The notes beneath the pieces are model-generated. The model searched no databases and was not told where the DNA came from. It saw nothing but the letters and a program-made list of their open reading frames with translations. Below, one piece after another: positions 51,927-60,278 of a stretch of DNA of 64,000 bases. The stretch covers positions 248,001 through 312,000 of the forward strand of contig CAYSPG010000001.1 in NCBI GenBank assembly GCA_964432885.1. Reading direction: 5' to 3'. Positions within the stretch are counted from its first letter, which is position 1, and each line of letters opens with the position of its first letter. This DNA is from CAYSPG01 sp964432885. GTDB taxonomy: Bacteria > Bacteroidota > Bacteroidia > AKYH767-A > OLB10. The position numbers and the translations under genes are program-made.

Positions 51927-52880
51927 TTATTTTTCAAAATAATAATCAACAAAGGGAGGAATTATTGAAATAACCTTTGCATTAACTGGTGATTTGGCTA
52001 CCGTGAGTTTAAGTTTTTTTGATTTACCAACAGTAACCTGTTGCGCGCTTATACGAAAAGAGTCTTTTTCAATTTTTGAATAGTTATTAAATGTAGCCTG
52101 ATAAGTAATTTCTGCCTCGGCCGGCAACACGTATACTTTAAGTCCGTTAATCATGGAAATGTTTAATGGAACAATTACTTTTCCTTCGGTATATTCTTCA
52201 ACAGGAATGCTGATGTTTATTTTGTTTGCTGATAAAAAAACATTTTCGGGCTTTATTAAATTCAATTCTGCCAGCGTTGTTGTTGATATTAAAGCCAATT
52301 CTTTTTCCTCGGTTTCAATGGCGTTTACGTTTGCAATATCAGCTTTATCACCTGAAATTAAAATACTATCAGGTTCAATTTTAATACTTCCGGCTATGCC
52401 AAATCTTGTTTTAAGTGTGTATTTTAAATTAGAAATTACAGGGACTTTTTTAAGATAACGTGCCGAAAGAAAAAGATGAATAGAATCGGGCTGTGCCGAA
52501 ACAATTTCCATTTGTTGTAAATCGTTTTTAAACTTACCTATAAACTCGCTTTTAATTCCGATGGAGATTTTATCAGCCGATGCAATTTTTTTTTCGTCAA
52601 GGTCTATATTTATTTTTTTGCGGGCATTTCTGATACTAAACCAAAAAAGTTCGAAGCCTCGCGCTTTGCACAATACTTTTATTGAATCGGGGGCCGTGTT
52701 AACCATGCGCTTGCTGTAAGGCATATTTATTACTTCAAGCGGAAAAGCAAAAGAGTAACTATACTCTTTATTAAGCGAGTTAAGTATCCAAAAAACAGCG
52801 GCTATTAAAACGCAAATAATAAAAACAGGCAATGTGTTATTGCCTCCGAATTTTAGTTTCTTAATCCGGTCAGCCAGCAA
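51927..52880 (-). CDS. YbbR-domain membrane-anchored protein
   Basis: A 317-residue protein with one N-terminal membrane helix (about 18-36, LPVFIICVLIAAVFWILNSL) and several YbbR-type beta domains outside the membrane (RYLKKVPVISNLKYTLKTRF, then PDSILISGDKADIANVNAIE, which is the YbbR core). In Firmicutes YbbR (CdaR) regulates the cyclic-di-AMP synthase CdaA; here no cdaA is adjacent and the neighbours are yajC and coaE, so a c-di-AMP link is only a possibility. It starts 6 bases after yajC and is followed 3 bases later by coaE. Confidence 0.9.
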   Translation of the reverse strand: MLADRIKKLKFGGNNTLPVFIICVLIAAVFWILNSLNKEYSYSFAFPLEVINMPYSKRMVNTAPDSIKVLCKARGFELFWFSIRNARKKINIDLDEKKIASADKISIGIKSEFIGKFKNDLQQMEIVSAQPDSIHLFLSARYLKKVPVISNLKYTLKTRFGIAGSIKIEPDSILISGDKADIANVNAIETEEKELALISTTTLAELNLIKPENVFLSANKINISIPVEEYTEGKVIVPLNISMINGLKVYVLPAEAEITYQATFNNYSKIEKDSFRISAQQVTVGKSKKLKLTVAKSPVNAKVISIIPPFVDYYFEK

Positions 52881-52886
52881 CAGGTT

Positions 52887-53210
52887 TTATTTTTTAGCAG
52901 GCGGTGCCTGAAATTGTTTGGAAGCTTCAGCCGAAACTGCACTTTTCTCAATGCGCATTTTTACATTGTTATCTATCTCTACCAAAAAAGTAGTGTCTGT
53001 TATTTCAACCACGCGGCCATGAATGCCGCCAATGGTTACTATTTTATCGCCTTTGGCTACACCCTCTTTAAACTGTTTTTCAATTTTTACTTTTTTCATC
53101 TGCGGCCGCAGCATAAAAAAGTACATTATCACTATTATCAATCCAAGCATGAGCAATTGTTGCATTGCCATGCCTCCTCCTTGCGCTTGTAATAAAATGG
53201 TTAAAGTCAT
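52887..53210 (-). CDS. yajC: Preprotein translocase subunit YajC
   Basis: A 107-residue accessory subunit of the SecDF-YajC complex. One N-terminal membrane helix (about 18-36, LLMLGLIIVIMYFFMLRPQM) precedes the family signature KKVKIEKQFKEGVAKGDKIV and TIGGIHGRV. Start and stop fit the family. The ATG overlaps the stop of the DUF1573 gene by 4 bases and ybbR follows 6 bases later, so the unit is tightly coupled. Confidence 0.96.
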   Translation of the reverse strand: MTLTILLQAQGGGMAMQQLLMLGLIIVIMYFFMLRPQMKKVKIEKQFKEGVAKGDKIVTIGGIHGRVVEITDTTFLVEIDNNVKMRIEKSAVSAEASKQFQAPPAKK

Positions 53211-53674
53211 TGTTTGTCTTTTGATATTATTTCTGCACTTATGGTTAACACTTTTGTATTTGGGATGGTGTTGGCAAGCAGTGTTACATTTTTACTTACC
53301 ATGCCATGTTTGCCTTCGCTGTTAAATGTTACTTTTATAAAGCCTTGGTCACCTGCTGCAACAGGGTCTTTTGAATACTCAGGCACTGTACAGCCACAAC
53401 TTGCGCTTGCCGATGTTATTATCAAAGGCGACTTGCCGGTATTTTTAAATTTAAAATTATAACTTACTGTTTCGCCCTCGGTAATTTCTCCAAACTCGTG
53501 GTTGTCTTTTTCAAATTCAAACACAGGCAGGTTTTTTAAGTCGGTTGTTCCATCTGCCGTTACGGGATTTTTTACTATGTCGGGATTTAATTTTTGGTCG
53601 GGGTCCTTTTGAAAGCAACTACTAAATAATAGCATTGCAGGCAGTAACACGAAATTAAATACAACTTTACTCAT
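53207..53674 (-). CDS. DUF1573 family lipoprotein
   Basis: From the ATG at 53674 this is a 155-residue lipoprotein: signal MSKVVFNFVLLPAMLLFSSC, lipidated Cys, then FQKDPD. The DUF1573 domain is an Ig-like fold with HEFGEITEGETVSYNFKFKN, GKSPLIITSASASCGCTVPE and PVAAGDQGFIKVTFNSEGK, including the typical SCGCTVPE motif. Its function is unknown. A frame extension to 53689 adds five residues before the signal. The promoter is the recurrent TTACTTTCGC (minus strand, 53698-53707), 24 bases upstream. It is the first gene of the yajC-ybbR-coaE unit. Confidence 0.92.
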   Translation of the reverse strand: MSKVVFNFVLLPAMLLFSSCFQKDPDQKLNPDIVKNPVTADGTTDLKNLPVFEFEKDNHEFGEITEGETVSYNFKFKNTGKSPLIITSASASCGCTVPEYSKDPVAAGDQGFIKVTFNSEGKHGMVSKNVTLLANTIPNTKVLTISAEIISKDKQ

Positions 53675-53697
53675 ATTTATTAAATACAATTTATGGT

Positions 53698-53707
53698 GCG
53701 AAAGTAA
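53698..53707 (-). promoter_or_regulatory. TTACTTTCGC promoter-like element of the DUF1573-coaE unit
   Basis: The same TACTTTCGC string occurs before the TonB receptor (35774), uvrA (44811) and grpE (58212-58221, minus). It looks like a -7 element variant of this genome. It lies 24 bases upstream of the ATG at 53674. Confidence 0.5.
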
Positions 53708-53851
53708 CAGATGATGTAATGCAAAAAAAAGTTGTGGCTAAAATTTTAATGAACCAAATCGGTTGTTATTACGATTAGTTTTCGGTTTTATATTATCCTA
53801 TAAAGTTTTATTTTTTCAAAGAAAAAAGACATTATGCCATAATATAAATTA

Positions 53852-54802
53852 TTACAAAAACTTTTTAACTGCCTGCGAAACGTTGGTAAAAATTCTGTTT
53901 TCGGTGTTATCGGATACGGTTGGCTGAAATTTTGTTCCAGTAATTTTTTCGTACAGTTCAATGTAACGGTCGCTAACCATTTTCACCACTTCATCGGTCA
54001 TTACGGGTACACGCTGGCCCTCAAGCCCCTGAAAATTGTTTTCGATAAGCCATTGCCTTAAAAATTCTTTTGAAAGTTGTTTTTGCGGTTGACCATTTTG
54101 TTGCCTTTCATTGTATCCATCGGCATAGAAATAACGTGACGAGTCGGGTGTATGAATTTCATCTATTAAATGTATTTTGTTTTCAAAAATTCCAAACTCG
54201 TATTTGGTATCAACCAAAATTAAATTTTGCTTTGCCGCCATTTCGCAACCGCGTGCATACAGTTTGCGTGTATAATCCTCCAGTTGCCCGTAAACTTTTT
54301 TGTCAACAATTTTGCGGCTAATGATTTCTTGGCGCGATATATCCTCATCATGCCCGTGGTTGCTTTTGGTGGTTGGGGTTATTATTGGCTCCAAAAATTT
54401 ATCACTTTCTTTTAGCCCCTCTTGCATTTTAACACCACATAATTCACGCTCGCCACTTTTATAGGTACGCCATGCATGGCCTGAGAGATAACCTCTTATT
54501 ACCATTTCTACTTTAATGGGTTTGCATTGCAAACCAACTGTTGCCTGCGCATCAGCAACATCCAGTACCCAATTGGGAACAATATCTTTTGTGACTGATA
54601 AAAAGTGAGCTGCAATTTTATTTAACACTTCACCTTTATAGGGAATAGCGCGTGGTAAAATAACATCAAAGGCCGATATTCTATCGGTAACAATCATGGC
54701 AAGCACCTTGTCTCCAAAAAAATATACATCGCGCACTTTGCCGTTGTATTTACCCGTTTGCCCGTTAAAATTAAAGTTGGTATTGGAAAGACCTTGAAAC
54801 AT
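53852..54802 (-). CDS. purC: SAICAR synthase (phosphoribosylaminoimidazole-succinocarboxamide synthase)
   Basis: Joins CAIR and aspartate in purine synthesis, with ATP hydrolysis. The 316 residues match the long type of PurC found in many bacteria and yeast. Signatures: KYNGKVRDVYFFGDKVLAMI, TDRISAFDVILPRAIPYKGE, VEMVIRGYLSGHAWRTYKSG and LVDTKYEFGIF. It is transcribed alone, divergent from the ECF sigma factor with 113 bases between starts. No other pur genes are nearby. Confidence 0.97.
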   Translation of the reverse strand: MFQGLSNTNFNFNGQTGKYNGKVRDVYFFGDKVLAMIVTDRISAFDVILPRAIPYKGEVLNKIAAHFLSVTKDIVPNWVLDVADAQATVGLQCKPIKVEMVIRGYLSGHAWRTYKSGERELCGVKMQEGLKESDKFLEPIITPTTKSNHGHDEDISRQEIISRKIVDKKVYGQLEDYTRKLYARGCEMAAKQNLILVDTKYEFGIFENKIHLIDEIHTPDSSRYFYADGYNERQQNGQPQKQLSKEFLRQWLIENNFQGLEGQRVPVMTDEVVKMVSDRYIELYEKITGTKFQPTVSDNTENRIFTNVSQAVKKFL

Positions 54803-54857
54803 ATTTATTATAAATTTGCTGTAAAACTAAAATTAAAGGGTGTTACAGAAAAAAAAA

Positions 54858-54871
54858 TTGCATTTATGCAA
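54858..54871. promoter_or_regulatory. Small palindrome between purC and the ECF sigma gene
   Basis: TTGCAT-TT-ATGCAA is a perfect 6-bp inverted repeat with a 2-base centre. A second inverted repeat, GTTTG-AG-CAAAC, lies at 54898-54909 close to the sigma-factor start. Either might be an operator; both are short enough to occur by chance. Confidence 0.25.
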
Positions 54872-54915
54872 CTTTTTACCCCTGTTCGCCTCTTACTGTT
54901 TGAGCAAACTATAGT

Positions 54916-55434
54916 ATGTCGTTAACAGACGAATCGGTAACCGGAAAACAAAAAGCTTTTACTGAAGCCTATAAGCCATTACACGACAGGCTGGTAAGGT
55001 TTGTGCAAACAATGGTTTGGAACAAAGAAGATGTAAAAGACATTGTTGCCGAAACCCTGTTAAAGTGTTACGAAAAGTTTGAAACCATAAGACATCCTGA
55101 TGCGCTGCTAAGTTTTATGTTCACAGTTTCAAGCAGGTTGGTTTATAAGCGCACAGGCCAAAAAAAGAATATGGTAGAAATGCCTGATTATTTGATTGAA
55201 TCGATACAAGATAATGGTGCCAGTGCCGAACAAAAACTTGAGGTAAAAGAATTATATGAAGCCATGCAGGAATTGCCGGAAAAGCAACGCGAAACATTGG
55301 TGCTTTTTGAAATATCCGGGTTATCATTAAACGAAATACAGGAAATACAAGGTGATAGTTTATCAGCGGTAAAATCAAGACTTGTGCGGGCACGCGAAAA
55401 GCTTTCACAAATATTAGAACAAGAAACAGTTTAA
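54916..55434 (+). CDS. ECF-type RNA polymerase sigma factor
   Basis: A 172-residue extracytoplasmic-function sigma factor. Region 2 (about 15-85; LVRFVQTMVWNKEDVKDIVA, ETLLKCYEKF) binds the -10 element and core polymerase; region 4 (about 110-165; LPEKQRETLVLFEISGLSLN, then AVKSRLVRAREKLSQIL) binds the -35 element. There is no C-terminal extension. It begins a two-gene unit with a single-pass membrane protein 21 bases downstream, which is the natural place for an anti-sigma factor. Confidence 0.95.
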   Translation: MSLTDESVTGKQKAFTEAYKPLHDRLVRFVQTMVWNKEDVKDIVAETLLKCYEKFETIRHPDALLSFMFTVSSRLVYKRTGQKKNMVEMPDYLIESIQDNGASAEQKLEVKELYEAMQELPEKQRETLVLFEISGLSLNEIQEIQGDSLSAVKSRLVRAREKLSQILEQETV

Positions 55435-55455
55435 GAATTTTTATATTTTATCTCC

Positions 55456-56283
55456 ATGGACAAAAACAATAAATTAGACAAACTGCTGCAGGCGGCACGT
55501 GAGTCAAAACCCGTACTTAGTTTTGAGGAAGCAAGTAGTATGATTAAGGGCACTACGGCAGCATCAGGCGCAATGGGTTCGGCCTTTGCCAAGGGAATAA
55601 TTGCAGTTGTTTCTATAGTTACACTTTCGGTTGCCGGTTATTTTATTTTTTCAAATAATGATGAACCCATTACCCAACCCGAAACTACCATTGCCCCTAC
55701 TGTTGTAGAAACTCCTGATGTGGTTGCAGTGCAACCTACACAAGCACAAGCATCGGTGGAAACAGCGGCACCAAAAGTTAGTACTGAAGTAAAAGAATTA
55801 ACTCCTGTAAAAGAAACTGCCAAGGCTGAGGCCGAAAATGTGGGTGTAAAATTTACCGAAGTAAAATCAAACACACTGCGCACGGTTAGCATCAATAGTA
55901 CACAAGGAAGTTTTGTGTTAAAATTTAATGGCGATGATTTAAAAGAGATGACACTAAACAATGTTGTTGTGGCAGAAGAAAGTTGGGCATCTCATACCGA
56001 TGTTATTACACAAGCTGTTGAAACAATAAGCAATAAGAAGAGTACCGAAACCAGTTCAGATGATGGCGACAAAAATTTTATGAATGCATTTAAAGATCAG
56101 TTGGCAAAAGATGGTTTGATAACAGGAAATGTAACTTCGTTAAAGTTTAATAAAGATGGTTTGTTTATAAATGGAAACGAACAGGATAAAGCAGTGCATA
56201 AGCGCTATCTTGATTTTTACAAAGCGAAAACAGGAAAAGAAATTGGTACAACAAATTTTTCGATTAAGGGAAATCAGAACTAA
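55456..56283 (+). CDS. Single-pass membrane protein, possible anti-sigma factor
   Basis: A 275-residue protein with a short cytoplasmic N-terminus (1-45, KLLQAARESKPVLSFEEASS), one membrane helix (about 47-66, GIIAVVSIVTLSVAGYFIFS), a Thr/Pro/Val-rich periplasmic linker (about 70-130) and a C-terminal domain with a strand-rich part (GSFVLKFNGDDLKEMTLNNV) and a helical end. Position after the sigma gene and topology fit an anti-sigma factor, but the N-terminal 45 residues have no zinc-type (ZAS) HxxxCxxC motif and I do not recognise a FecR domain. The C-terminal domain may sense a periplasmic signal. It is followed by a terminator. Confidence 0.75.
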   Translation: MDKNNKLDKLLQAARESKPVLSFEEASSMIKGTTAASGAMGSAFAKGIIAVVSIVTLSVAGYFIFSNNDEPITQPETTIAPTVVETPDVVAVQPTQAQASVETAAPKVSTEVKELTPVKETAKAEAENVGVKFTEVKSNTLRTVSINSTQGSFVLKFNGDDLKEMTLNNVVVAEESWASHTDVITQAVETISNKKSTETSSDDGDKNFMNAFKDQLAKDGLITGNVTSLKFNKDGLFINGNEQDKAVHKRYLDFYKAKTGKEIGTTNFSIKGNQN

Positions 56284-56305
56284 TAAGTAACTACGCTAAA
56301 AACAG

Positions 56306-56338
56306 AAAAGAAACTGTCGTTAAAAGTCAGTTTCTTTT
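56306..56338 (+). terminator. Terminator of the sigma-factor unit
   Basis: AAAAGAAACTG (56306-56316) pairs perfectly with CAGTTTCTTTT (56328-56338) around an 11-base loop, with a T-run of more than ten. It lies 22 bases past the stop. Confidence 0.88.
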
Positions 56339-56386
56339 TTTTTTCAACTACTTAAGCACTTGTTAAAGCGATTGGGTAATCAACCC

Positions 56387-57544
56387 TTAATTAAAATACT
56401 CTTTCATTTTTTCGAAAAAGCTTTTTTCGCCTTTAGCCGGATTGGGTTTAAAATTAGGAGAGTTACGTAATTGCTCGAGCAACTTGCGTTCATCTGATGA
56501 TAGATTTTGGGGAGTCCATACATTGATGTTTACAAGCAAATCGCCACGATGGTACGAGTTTACCTGCGGTAACCCTTTTCCTTTTAGCCGCAGCACCTTG
56601 CCTCCCTGTGTACCGGGTTCTACTTTTATTTTGGCTTTGCCATCCACCGTAGGTACTTCAACGGTAGTTCCTATCGAAGCATCAATAAAACTTATGTACA
56701 AGTCAAAAAGTAAATTATCGCCATCACGTTGAAGTTGAGGGTCTGTAATTTCTTCAATTACCACATACAAATCACCGGGTACGCCACCGCGCTCGGCAGC
56801 ATTTCCTTTTCCGCTTACGTTAAGTTGCATGCCTTCGGCCACACCTGCAGGAATATTAATAGCAATAAGTTCTTCGGCTTGCTGTATGCCACTACCACTG
56901 CATGTTTTGCATTTGTTTGCAATTACCTGGCCTTCGCCATTGCACGCATGGCAGGTTGTGGTGGTAGCCATTTGGCCAAGAATTGTATTTGTAACTCTGC
57001 GTATGTGCCCCGACCCTTTGCAGGTACCACATGTGCTAAATGCATTGGTGCCCTGAGCACCACTTCCATGGCATGTATTGCAGGGCACTGCTTTGTTTAC
57101 TTTAATTTTCTTTTCAGCACCGTGGGCAATTTCCTGCAAAGTCATTCGCACTTTTACCCTAAGGTTGGAACCACGGTTAACAGTTCTGCGGCCACCGCTG
57201 CGCTGCCCACCACCACCAAAAAAACTTTCAAACGGATTGTGCCCGCCAAAAATGTCGCCAAATTGTGAGAAGATATCATCCATATTCATGTGGCCACCAT
57301 AGCCGCCACCCGCAGCACCACCCATGCCCTGATGCCCAAACTGGTCGTAACGTGCACGTTTGTTTGCGTCACTTAAAACTTCGTAAGCTTCTGCAGCTTC
57401 TTTAAATTTTTCTTCCGCTTCCTTGTTACCAGGGTTTTTATCGGGATGATACTTAATGGCCATTTGGCGGTAAGCCTTTTTTAATTCAGCTTCCGCTACG
57501 TTTTTCGGAACACCAAGCACTTCGTAATAATCTCTCTTTGCCAT
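56387..57544 (-). CDS. dnaJ: Chaperone protein DnaJ
   Basis: Hsp40 co-chaperone that loads clients on DnaK and stimulates its ATPase. Domains in order: J-domain (1-70) with KYHPDKNPG carrying the essential HPD, a Gly/Phe-rich linker (about 75-120), four zinc-binding CxxCxGxG repeats (CNTCHGSG, CGTCKGSG, CHACNGEG, CKTCSGSG), then the C-terminal substrate-binding domains (IPAGVAEGMQLNVSGKGNA). The 385 residues are normal. It is 21 bases downstream of grpE and cotranscribed with it; dnaK is not in the window. Confidence 0.98.
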   Translation of the reverse strand: MAKRDYYEVLGVPKNVAEAELKKAYRQMAIKYHPDKNPGNKEAEEKFKEAAEAYEVLSDANKRARYDQFGHQGMGGAAGGGYGGHMNMDDIFSQFGDIFGGHNPFESFFGGGGQRSGGRRTVNRGSNLRVKVRMTLQEIAHGAEKKIKVNKAVPCNTCHGSGAQGTNAFSTCGTCKGSGHIRRVTNTILGQMATTTTCHACNGEGQVIANKCKTCSGSGIQQAEELIAINIPAGVAEGMQLNVSGKGNAAERGGVPGDLYVVIEEITDPQLQRDGDNLLFDLYISFIDASIGTTVEVPTVDGKAKIKVEPGTQGGKVLRLKGKGLPQVNSYHRGDLLVNINVWTPQNLSSDERKLLEQLRNSPNFKPNPAKGEKSFFEKMKEYFN

Positions 57545-57565
57545 GAATAAATTTCTTTTTACCTA

Positions 57566-58162
57566 TTAATTGCCAACTACAACCTTTGCATGTCTTATCA
57601 CTTTATCATTAAGCATGTATCCTCTCTCCACCTCATCAATAACAGTTCCTTTTTTCTCTTCTTCGGTAACCGGTATGTTGGTTATTGCTTCGTGCAAGTC
57701 GGTATCAAATACTTTGCCTACACTTTCGACAGGCTGCAGGCCTTTTTGTGATAAAATGTTTTTAAGTTTTCCCTGTATTAGCACCACCCCCTCTTTAAGG
57801 GCGTTAACATCGGTATTGTTTTCCATTGACTTTAGTGCACGTTCAAAATCGTCTAATACGGGAAGTAAGGCTGTAATAACATCGGCACCTGCCGTTTTAA
57901 ATATTTCTATTCGTTCTTTTATGCTTCGTTTTTTAAAGTTTTCAAAATCGCTGTAAAGGCGCAAATATTTATCGTTAGCCAGTGCAAGTTCCTCATTAAG
58001 CAATTGCAAGGGGTCTGCAGCTGGTATGTCCTCTACCTTTCCTTCAATCATGTTTTCGGTATTGGGTTGAGGTTGGTTTTGCGACAATTCTTTCTCACTG
58101 TCGGTATTTTCGACAGTAGTTTTATCCGTATTCATCTTTTTTTTCTTAAAAATATTTTTCAT
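57566..58162 (-). CDS. grpE: Nucleotide exchange factor GrpE
   Basis: A 198-residue GrpE that releases ADP from DnaK. It has an N-terminal acidic tail, a long dimerising helix (about 60-100; LNEELALANDKYLRLYSDFE) and the C-terminal beta domain (DLHEAITNIPVTEEEKKG, then VIDEVERGYMLNDKVIRHAK, a family signature). An internal ATG nine codons later (58135, MNTDKTT) is an alternative start. The promoter is probably TTACTTTCGC at 58212-58221 on the minus strand, 49 bases upstream. It is the first gene of the grpE-dnaJ unit. Confidence 0.97.
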   Translation of the reverse strand: MKNIFKKKKMNTDKTTVENTDSEKELSQNQPQPNTENMIEGKVEDIPAADPLQLLNEELALANDKYLRLYSDFENFKKRSIKERIEIFKTAGADVITALLPVLDDFERALKSMENNTDVNALKEGVVLIQGKLKNILSQKGLQPVESVGKVFDTDLHEAITNIPVTEEEKKGTVIDEVERGYMLNDKVIRHAKVVVGN

Positions 58163-58211
58163 TACTCATCTCAAACTTTTTGCCAACAGGTAAAAGTGGT
58201 CAAAATGGCAC

Positions 58212-58221
58212 GCGAAAGTAA
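58212..58221 (-). promoter_or_regulatory. TTACTTTCGC promoter-like element of grpE-dnaJ
   Basis: Minus-strand copy of the recurrent TACTTTCGC string, 49 bases upstream of the grpE ATG. No heat-shock-type inverted repeat (CIRCE) was seen near it. Confidence 0.45.
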
Positions 58222-58267
58222 GTGTTTAAGATTTAGTGATAAGTTGTTTTGTTATAACCAAACTTTA

Positions 58268-59752
58268 TTAATCCTCATCGGTGTTTATTCCAGGGTTAAA
58301 CATACCACTCATAATGTCTTTAAAAGAAGTACCGCTTTCAATTATTCTTTTACTTATTTGAGAAAATTCAGCAAGTCCGTGCAATGCAAATTCCATCATT
58401 AAAAGTTCAGTGGATGGTTGGGATGGTTTAACTAGTTTTTTTACAAGTTCCTTTAGTCCGCTTACAGCATGTAAACGAGATGCGTATTCATCTTCCGGTA
58501 AGTCTGATAGTAAATCCACTTCGTTGCCATCCGTAAACCAATCAAGCACTTTTTGGTACGGGTTTTCTGTTTTCTTTTTCTTAGATGCAGTAGGGTCAGG
58601 AAAGTAACTTAAAAATTCTTTGCGAATTGCTTTGCCTATCAATGTATGCGCTACGGCAGCTATACCTTCCAACTCGCCTTCGTAAACCAATTCAACTTTA
58701 CCGGTAATAGCAGGTATAATTCCTATTAAATCGGCAATACGTGCATCGGTGGTTTGCTCATTATTAATTAACATTCTGCGTTCAGCAGTGCTAACCAAAT
58801 TTTCGTAAGCGGAAATGGTAAGGCGTGCCGATACGCCACTTTTTTGATCAATAAACTCGCTCTGTCGCGCCTCAAAGGCGATTTGTTCAATTAGCGTTTT
58901 TAAAAGAGGAGGTACTTCTATTTTATTTTTTTGTTCCGAAATCAATTTCACTTCCTGTGCTGTAATTTCAGCAGCAGTTTGAATGCTATGAGGATAATGA
59001 GTTAAAATCTGGCTGCCAATTCTGTCTTTAAGAGGTGTTACAATGCTGCCACGATTGGTATAATCTTCAGGGTTTGCAGTAAAAACAAATTGCACATCAA
59101 GCGGCAACCGCAATTTAAATCCTCTGATTTGTATATCTCCTTCCTGCAAAATATTAAAAAGTGCTACTTGGATGCGCGCCTGCAAATCGGGCAACTCGTT
59201 AATTACAAAAATGCTTCTGTTGCTTCGGGGCAGCATACCGTAGTGTATCACACGTTCATCAGCATACGTTAACTTTAAAGTGGCTGCTTTAATCGGGTCA
59301 ACATCGCCAATCAAATCAGCAACGGTTACATCAGGTGTTGCAAGTTTTTCGGCATACCGTTCATCACGGTGTATCCATTGAATTGGTGTTTCGTCACCAT
59401 ACTCTTCAATTTTATCTTTTGCAAAACGTGATATTGGGTCAAGTGGGTCATCATTAAGTTCGCATCCTGCCACTGCCGGCACATACTCGTCTAACAAGGC
59501 AGTCATCAAACGTGCAATGCGCGTTTTAGCCTGCCCTCTTAAACCAAGAAAAAGAATATTGTGCTTTGATAAAATGGCAGTATGAAGTTGTGGCAACACG
59601 GTATCATCAAACCCTTTTATTTCAGAAAAAAGGTTTTGTTTCTGTTTAATTGATGCAATTAAATTGTCACGCATCTCGTCCTTAATGCTTTTAGGCTTAT
59701 AGCCTGATGAACGGAGATGAGATAGTGATTTTATTTTGCGTATGTCTGTCAT
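58268..59752 (-). CDS. MoxR/ChlI-like AAA+ ATPase with altered Walker B
   Basis: A 494-residue AAA+ ATPase of the magnesium-chelatase/MoxR group. Walker A at 70-77 is GLRGQAKT (GxxGxAKT, normal for this group). The Walker B position reads SIFVINELPDL, so the usual Asp is Asn (N185) before E186. Sensor-like FVFTANPEDYTNRG and the arginine-finger region LKDRIGSQIL follow. The C-terminal third is helical. Such ATPases normally work with a VWA-domain partner; none is adjacent, and the VWA gene at 23285 is secreted and unlinked. It is not a chlorophyll enzyme: no pigment genes exist here. The substrate is unknown; a chaperone-like role is inferred. It is a separate transcript upstream of grpE. Confidence 0.88.
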   Translation of the reverse strand: MTDIRKIKSLSHLRSSGYKPKSIKDEMRDNLIASIKQKQNLFSEIKGFDDTVLPQLHTAILSKHNILFLGLRGQAKTRIARLMTALLDEYVPAVAGCELNDDPLDPISRFAKDKIEEYGDETPIQWIHRDERYAEKLATPDVTVADLIGDVDPIKAATLKLTYADERVIHYGMLPRSNRSIFVINELPDLQARIQVALFNILQEGDIQIRGFKLRLPLDVQFVFTANPEDYTNRGSIVTPLKDRIGSQILTHYPHSIQTAAEITAQEVKLISEQKNKIEVPPLLKTLIEQIAFEARQSEFIDQKSGVSARLTISAYENLVSTAERRMLINNEQTTDARIADLIGIIPAITGKVELVYEGELEGIAAVAHTLIGKAIRKEFLSYFPDPTASKKKKTENPYQKVLDWFTDGNEVDLLSDLPEDEYASRLHAVSGLKELVKKLVKPSQPSTELLMMEFALHGLAEFSQISKRIIESGTSFKDIMSGMFNPGINTDED

Positions 59753-59879
59753 TAAAAAAATAGAGGATTAAAATTACGATGCAGAAATTGATTTTTTATT
59801 TAAAACACTGCAAAACTAATGGAATGAATATTTTAAAAATGGTAATCTAACATATTGAATAAGCATGGCTGAAAAATAA

Positions 59880-60275
59880 TCAGTTTAAATCACCGTTTTC
59901 AATCTCAAGAAAAAAATCCCAGTCATACACTCCTTCTCCTTTTACGTTTTTAAATAGTGTATCGGCATACGGTGCTGAAATGTTTATTTTTAACAAATCA
60001 TTTTTATAAACTTTTATTGATTTTATTGTTTCCTGTGGATTAGGTGCATGACCAAAATTACTGTCGTTGCCTGATTTTTTTTCAGATTGCTTACCAACAA
60101 AGCAACTGTCGCAATCAACCGAAACACTTTTAATATACTCGAACTTAACTGCAATATCAAAGTCGCTGTTGTTTTTAATAAAATACCGGGCTAGTCCAAC
60201 ATCTTCTTTTGGTGTGCATGCCGAAATAAAAATAATGAGCGAGCAATATGGAAATATGTTTTTTGAAAATGTCAT
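59880..60275 (-). CDS. Small lipoprotein of unknown function
   Basis: A 131-residue lipoprotein: signal with lipobox FISAC (Cys about 20) and CTPKEDV after it. The mature domain is beta-rich with KNNSDFDIAVKFEYIKS and a CDSC pair, then a NFGHAPNPQET loop. No family recognised. Its start codon is 3 bases from the selD stop, so it is the last gene of the mnmH-selD unit. There is no evidence of a role in selenium metabolism. Confidence 0.75.
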   Translation of the reverse strand: MTFSKNIFPYCSLIIFISACTPKEDVGLARYFIKNNSDFDIAVKFEYIKSVSVDCDSCFVGKQSEKKSGNDSNFGHAPNPQETIKSIKVYKNDLLKINISAPYADTLFKNVKGEGVYDWDFFLEIENGDLN

Positions 60276-60278
60276 GCT

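Noticed and set aside
54916..56283. FecI/FecR-type iron signalling system tied to a TonB receptor
   Set aside because: The second gene has no recognisable FecR domain, and the only TonB receptor in the window is 18 kb away with a DUF4249 partner and no signalling extension.
58268..59752. Magnesium chelatase for (bacterio)chlorophyll synthesis
   Set aside because: No bchD/bchH or other pigment genes are present, and the sequence fits the broader MoxR/ChlI-like ATPases found in non-phototrophs.
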